From Acidobacteriaceae bacterium (lineage in GTDB: Bacteria; Acidobacteriota; Terriglobia; Terriglobales; Acidobacteriaceae), in assembly GCA_003132825.1 (NCBI GenBank), contig PKYX01000438.1, positions 5,522 through 13,639 on the forward strand: a DNA stretch of 8,118 bases, given 5' to 3'. The notes under the pieces are model-generated. The model was not told the DNA's origin. It saw nothing but the letters and a program-made list of their open reading frames with translations, and searched no databases. A program made the position numbers and the translations under genes. Shown piece after piece: positions 6,152-8,118 of the stretch (its first letter is position 1; every line of letters begins with the position of its first letter).

Positions 6152-8118
6152 ATGTGCGCAAAAGATTCCTTAGGCGGATGCGGTAACATTGGCGGTGCTT
6201 TCGAGGGCACCGCGACGACTCCCGAACACTGGCAACGAATGGAGGCGCTTTATCACGCCGCGCTGGAAGTTTCCGGCGAGGAGCGGGCGGAGTTGTTGGC
6301 GAAATCCGATCCCGAGGTTAGGCGCGCCGTGGAAGCTCTGCTGGCGCAAGGAGGCTCGGGCGAGGCGTTGCTGGATCGCCCGGCATGGGATCAGGCAAAC
6401 AACTTGCTCGATTCCGTGCGCACGCAATTTGTCCCGGGAGAACGAGTCGGTTCATATCGCGTGGAAGCCAAACTCGGCGCGGGCGGCATGGGCGACGTGT
6501 ATCGAGCCACGGACACTAAGCTGGAGCGTGAAGTGGCGATCAAAGTGCTGCCTTCTTCGGTTGCTCAGGATCCTGAGCGTCGCATCAGATTCGAGCGCGA
6601 GGCGAAGGTTCTGGCCTCTCTTAATCATCCGAACATCGCCCATATCTATGGTGTTGAGAAGAGCGCCTTTGTCATGGAACTGGTCGAAGGCGAGACCTTG
6701 CGAGGGCCTCTCGAGATCGACACGGCAATCAACTATGCCAAACAGATCGCGGATGCGCTCGAAGCGGCGCATGACAAAGGCATCATCCATCGAGACCTGA
6801 AACCGGCGAATATCATGATCACGCCGCAGGGCGTTGTAAAACTGCTCGACTTCGGATTGGCTGCGGTGACGCAACCCTCCGGAGAAAGCTCCGACGTCAT
6901 GAATTCGCCAACGTTGACCGAGCCGGCAACTACACCGGGCATGATCATGGGCACGGCGGCGTACATGAGTCCGGAGCAGGCCGCGGGCAAGTCGGTAGAC
7001 AAGCGCGCCGACATCTGGTCATTCGGGGTAGTGCTTTGGGAGATGCTGACCGGCCATCGCCTCTTCCACGGCGAGACGCTCTCGCACACGCTCGCCGAAG
7101 TGCTAAAAGGTACGATCGATTTCCACAAACTCCCGCAGACGACGCCGTCGACCATTCGCGAATTGATGAAGCGTTGTCTGGACCGCGACGTTAAAACCCG
7201 CCTGCGAGACATCGGTGAGGCACGCTTTCAACTTCAGCAATATTTGTCGAATCCAGCAGGTCATGCCGAAAATTTACGGGGCATGGCCGAACAATCACCG
7301 CCGGCGGCGATTCAAAGGTCTTTAGCTCGCCACTATTGGGTCGCGGCGTTCGCCGTCTTGCTGGTCGCGTTGGCGGCGTGGGGCATCTGGTATTGGCGTG
7401 CTGGGGCAAGAACTTCGCAAATCGATTCCATCGCCGTTCTCCCGCTCGATATCAGGAGCAAGGATCCCGATGCTGACTATATTTCCGATGGAATTGCCGA
7501 AAGCATCAACAACAGTCTCGTGCGGCTGCCTGGCCTTAGGGTCATCCCCAACAGTGTCGCTCTCCGTTATAGAGGGAAGGCTGCAGACTTCCAGAAAATT
7601 GGCGAAGGCCTTGGGGTCCAGACCGTACTTTCAGGCCGCGTCCTGCAGCGCGGCGACGATCTTTCCATTGACATAGAACTCGATGATGTTCGTCACGGAA
7701 AACAGCTATGGGGCCAGCAATACACCCGCAGTGTGGCCGATCTACTCATGGTGCAAAATGACATCGCGAAAGAGGTTTCGCAGCGGTTGCGCTCGCAACT
7801 TTCCGCAGTTGATCGTCAAAACCTCACGTTAGGTTCAACGTCCAATCCAGATGCATATCAGCATTACCTTAAAGGCAACTATTTCACGAGTAAATTCACG
7901 AAAGATGGCTTCGACAAAGGCGTCGACTATCTCAACCAGGCCATCGAAATAGATCCAAACTATGCTCAGGCATATAGTGCCCTGGCATGGAACTACATTA
8001 ATCAAGACGACTGGTTTATAGCCCCCAGGGAAGCGGCGCCCAAAGCGAGAGACCTCGCCAAAAAGGCCATCGCGTTGGACGAAACTAACGCCGAGGCGCA
8101 CGTCGTTCTGGCCATCGA
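6152..8118 (+). CDS. Membrane-anchored Ser/Thr protein kinase with TolB-like and TPR domains, 3' truncated
   Basis: 655 complete codons are visible and the frame is open at the window end. A conserved acidobacterial kinase N-terminus starts at about residue 23 (TPEHWQRMEALYHAALE). The protein kinase domain spans about 99-360: glycine loop LGAGGMGDVY (108-117), VAIK lysine K131, HRDLKPAN (H213, D215, N220), DFG (D233) and SPEQ (E275). DIWSFG contains D287. All catalytic residues are kept, so an active kinase is expected. One transmembrane helix lies at about 395-415. A TolB-N/FlgO-like domain follows (about 424-555: SIAVLPLD, DYISDGIAESINNSL, LSGRVLQRGDD, LWGQQYTR). TPR-type helices begin near 564 (AIEIDPNYAQAYSALAWNY, then KAIALDETNAEAH). 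It likely senses through the extracytoplasmic part and phosphorylates unknown cytoplasmic targets. ATG 6152 and GTG 6149 are the only usual starts before the conserved N-terminus; neither has a clear Shine-Dalgarno. ATG 6239 would cut that N-terminus. Confidence 0.88.
   Translation, partial: MCAKDSLGGCGNIGGAFEGTATTPEHWQRMEALYHAALEVSGEERAELLAKSDPEVRRAVEALLAQGGSGEALLDRPAWDQANNLLDSVRTQFVPGERVGSYRVEAKLGAGGMGDVYRATDTKLEREVAIKVLPSSVAQDPERRIRFEREAKVLASLNHPNIAHIYGVEKSAFVMELVEGETLRGPLEIDTAINYAKQIADALEAAHDKGIIHRDLKPANIMITPQGVVKLLDFGLAAVTQPSGESSDVMNSPTLTEPATTPGMIMGTAAYMSPEQAAGKSVDKRADIWSFGVVLWEMLTGHRLFHGETLSHTLAEVLKGTIDFHKLPQTTPSTIRELMKRCLDRDVKTRLRDIGEARFQLQQYLSNPAGHAENLRGMAEQSPPAAIQRSLARHYWVAAFAVLLVALAAWGIWYWRAGARTSQIDSIAVLPLDIRSKDPDADYISDGIAESINNSLVRLPGLRVIPNSVALRYRGKAADFQKIGEGLGVQTVLSGRVLQRGDDLSIDIELDDVRHGKQLWGQQYTRSVADLLMVQNDIAKEVSQRLRSQLSAVDRQNLTLGSTSNPDAYQHYLKGNYFTSKFTKDGFDKGVDYLNQAIEIDPNYAQAYSALAWNYINQDDWFIAPREAAPKARDLAKKAIALDETNAEAHVVLAI

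Noticed and set aside
6189..6800. 203-codon plus-strand frame
   Set aside because: Out of frame with the kinase catalytic motifs in the same bases; its Arg/Ser/Trp-rich translation is typical of a shadow frame.
1..8118. CRISPR array, tRNA, rRNA or insertion-sequence transposase
   Set aside because: No regularly spaced direct repeats, no cloverleaf or rRNA-like sequence, and no transposase motifs were seen on either strand.

Overview
The window looks like an accessory stretch of a chromosome from Acidobacteriota, probably near the Solibacter/Bryobacterales group. This is inferred from three gene types that are common there. The first is a Gfo/Idh/MocA oxidoreductase. The second is a Tat-exported NIPSNAP protein whose N-terminus starts MERRVFLGSS. 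The third is a large Ser/Thr protein kinase with a TolB-like domain and TPRs. No marker gene fixes the taxonomy. GC is moderately high throughout, and two genes appear to use TTG starts.

Layout. 1-960 is the 3' part of a Gfo/Idh/MocA-type oxidoreductase gene (+). It converges on a NIPSNAP-family gene on the minus strand (999-1805) with only 38 bp between the stops. A 194-bp divergent intergenic region follows. Next comes a tightly packed plus-strand run. A 520-codon fusion of a DCC/DUF393 thiol-disulfide oxidoreductase domain to a metallo-beta-lactamase (MBL) domain occupies 2000-3562. A membrane-bound O-acyltransferase of the wax-synthase-like type (3553-4467) starts inside its last codons. 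A four-helix small membrane protein (4464-4913) overlaps the acyltransferase by ATGA. After 83 bp comes a DUF1990/UPF0548 protein (4997-5575). The overlaps indicate that at least the first three are cotranscribed and translationally coupled.

The region 5576-6151 holds no intact gene. It contains the C-terminal remnant of a small secreted-type protein gene (about 5682-6020), then a compact inverted-repeat element (6047-6143) whose second arm ends 8 bp before the apparent start of the last gene. That gene runs off the window (6152 to beyond 8118). It encodes a membrane-anchored Ser/Thr kinase with all catalytic motifs, one transmembrane helix, a TolB-N/FlgO-like domain and TPR repeats.

The strongest candidate for an undescribed system is the 2000-5575 array: redox/MBL fusion, MBOAT, small membrane protein and DUF1990. 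It could be a lipid or acyl-modification locus. The component families are recognised from sequence; the joint function is inference.
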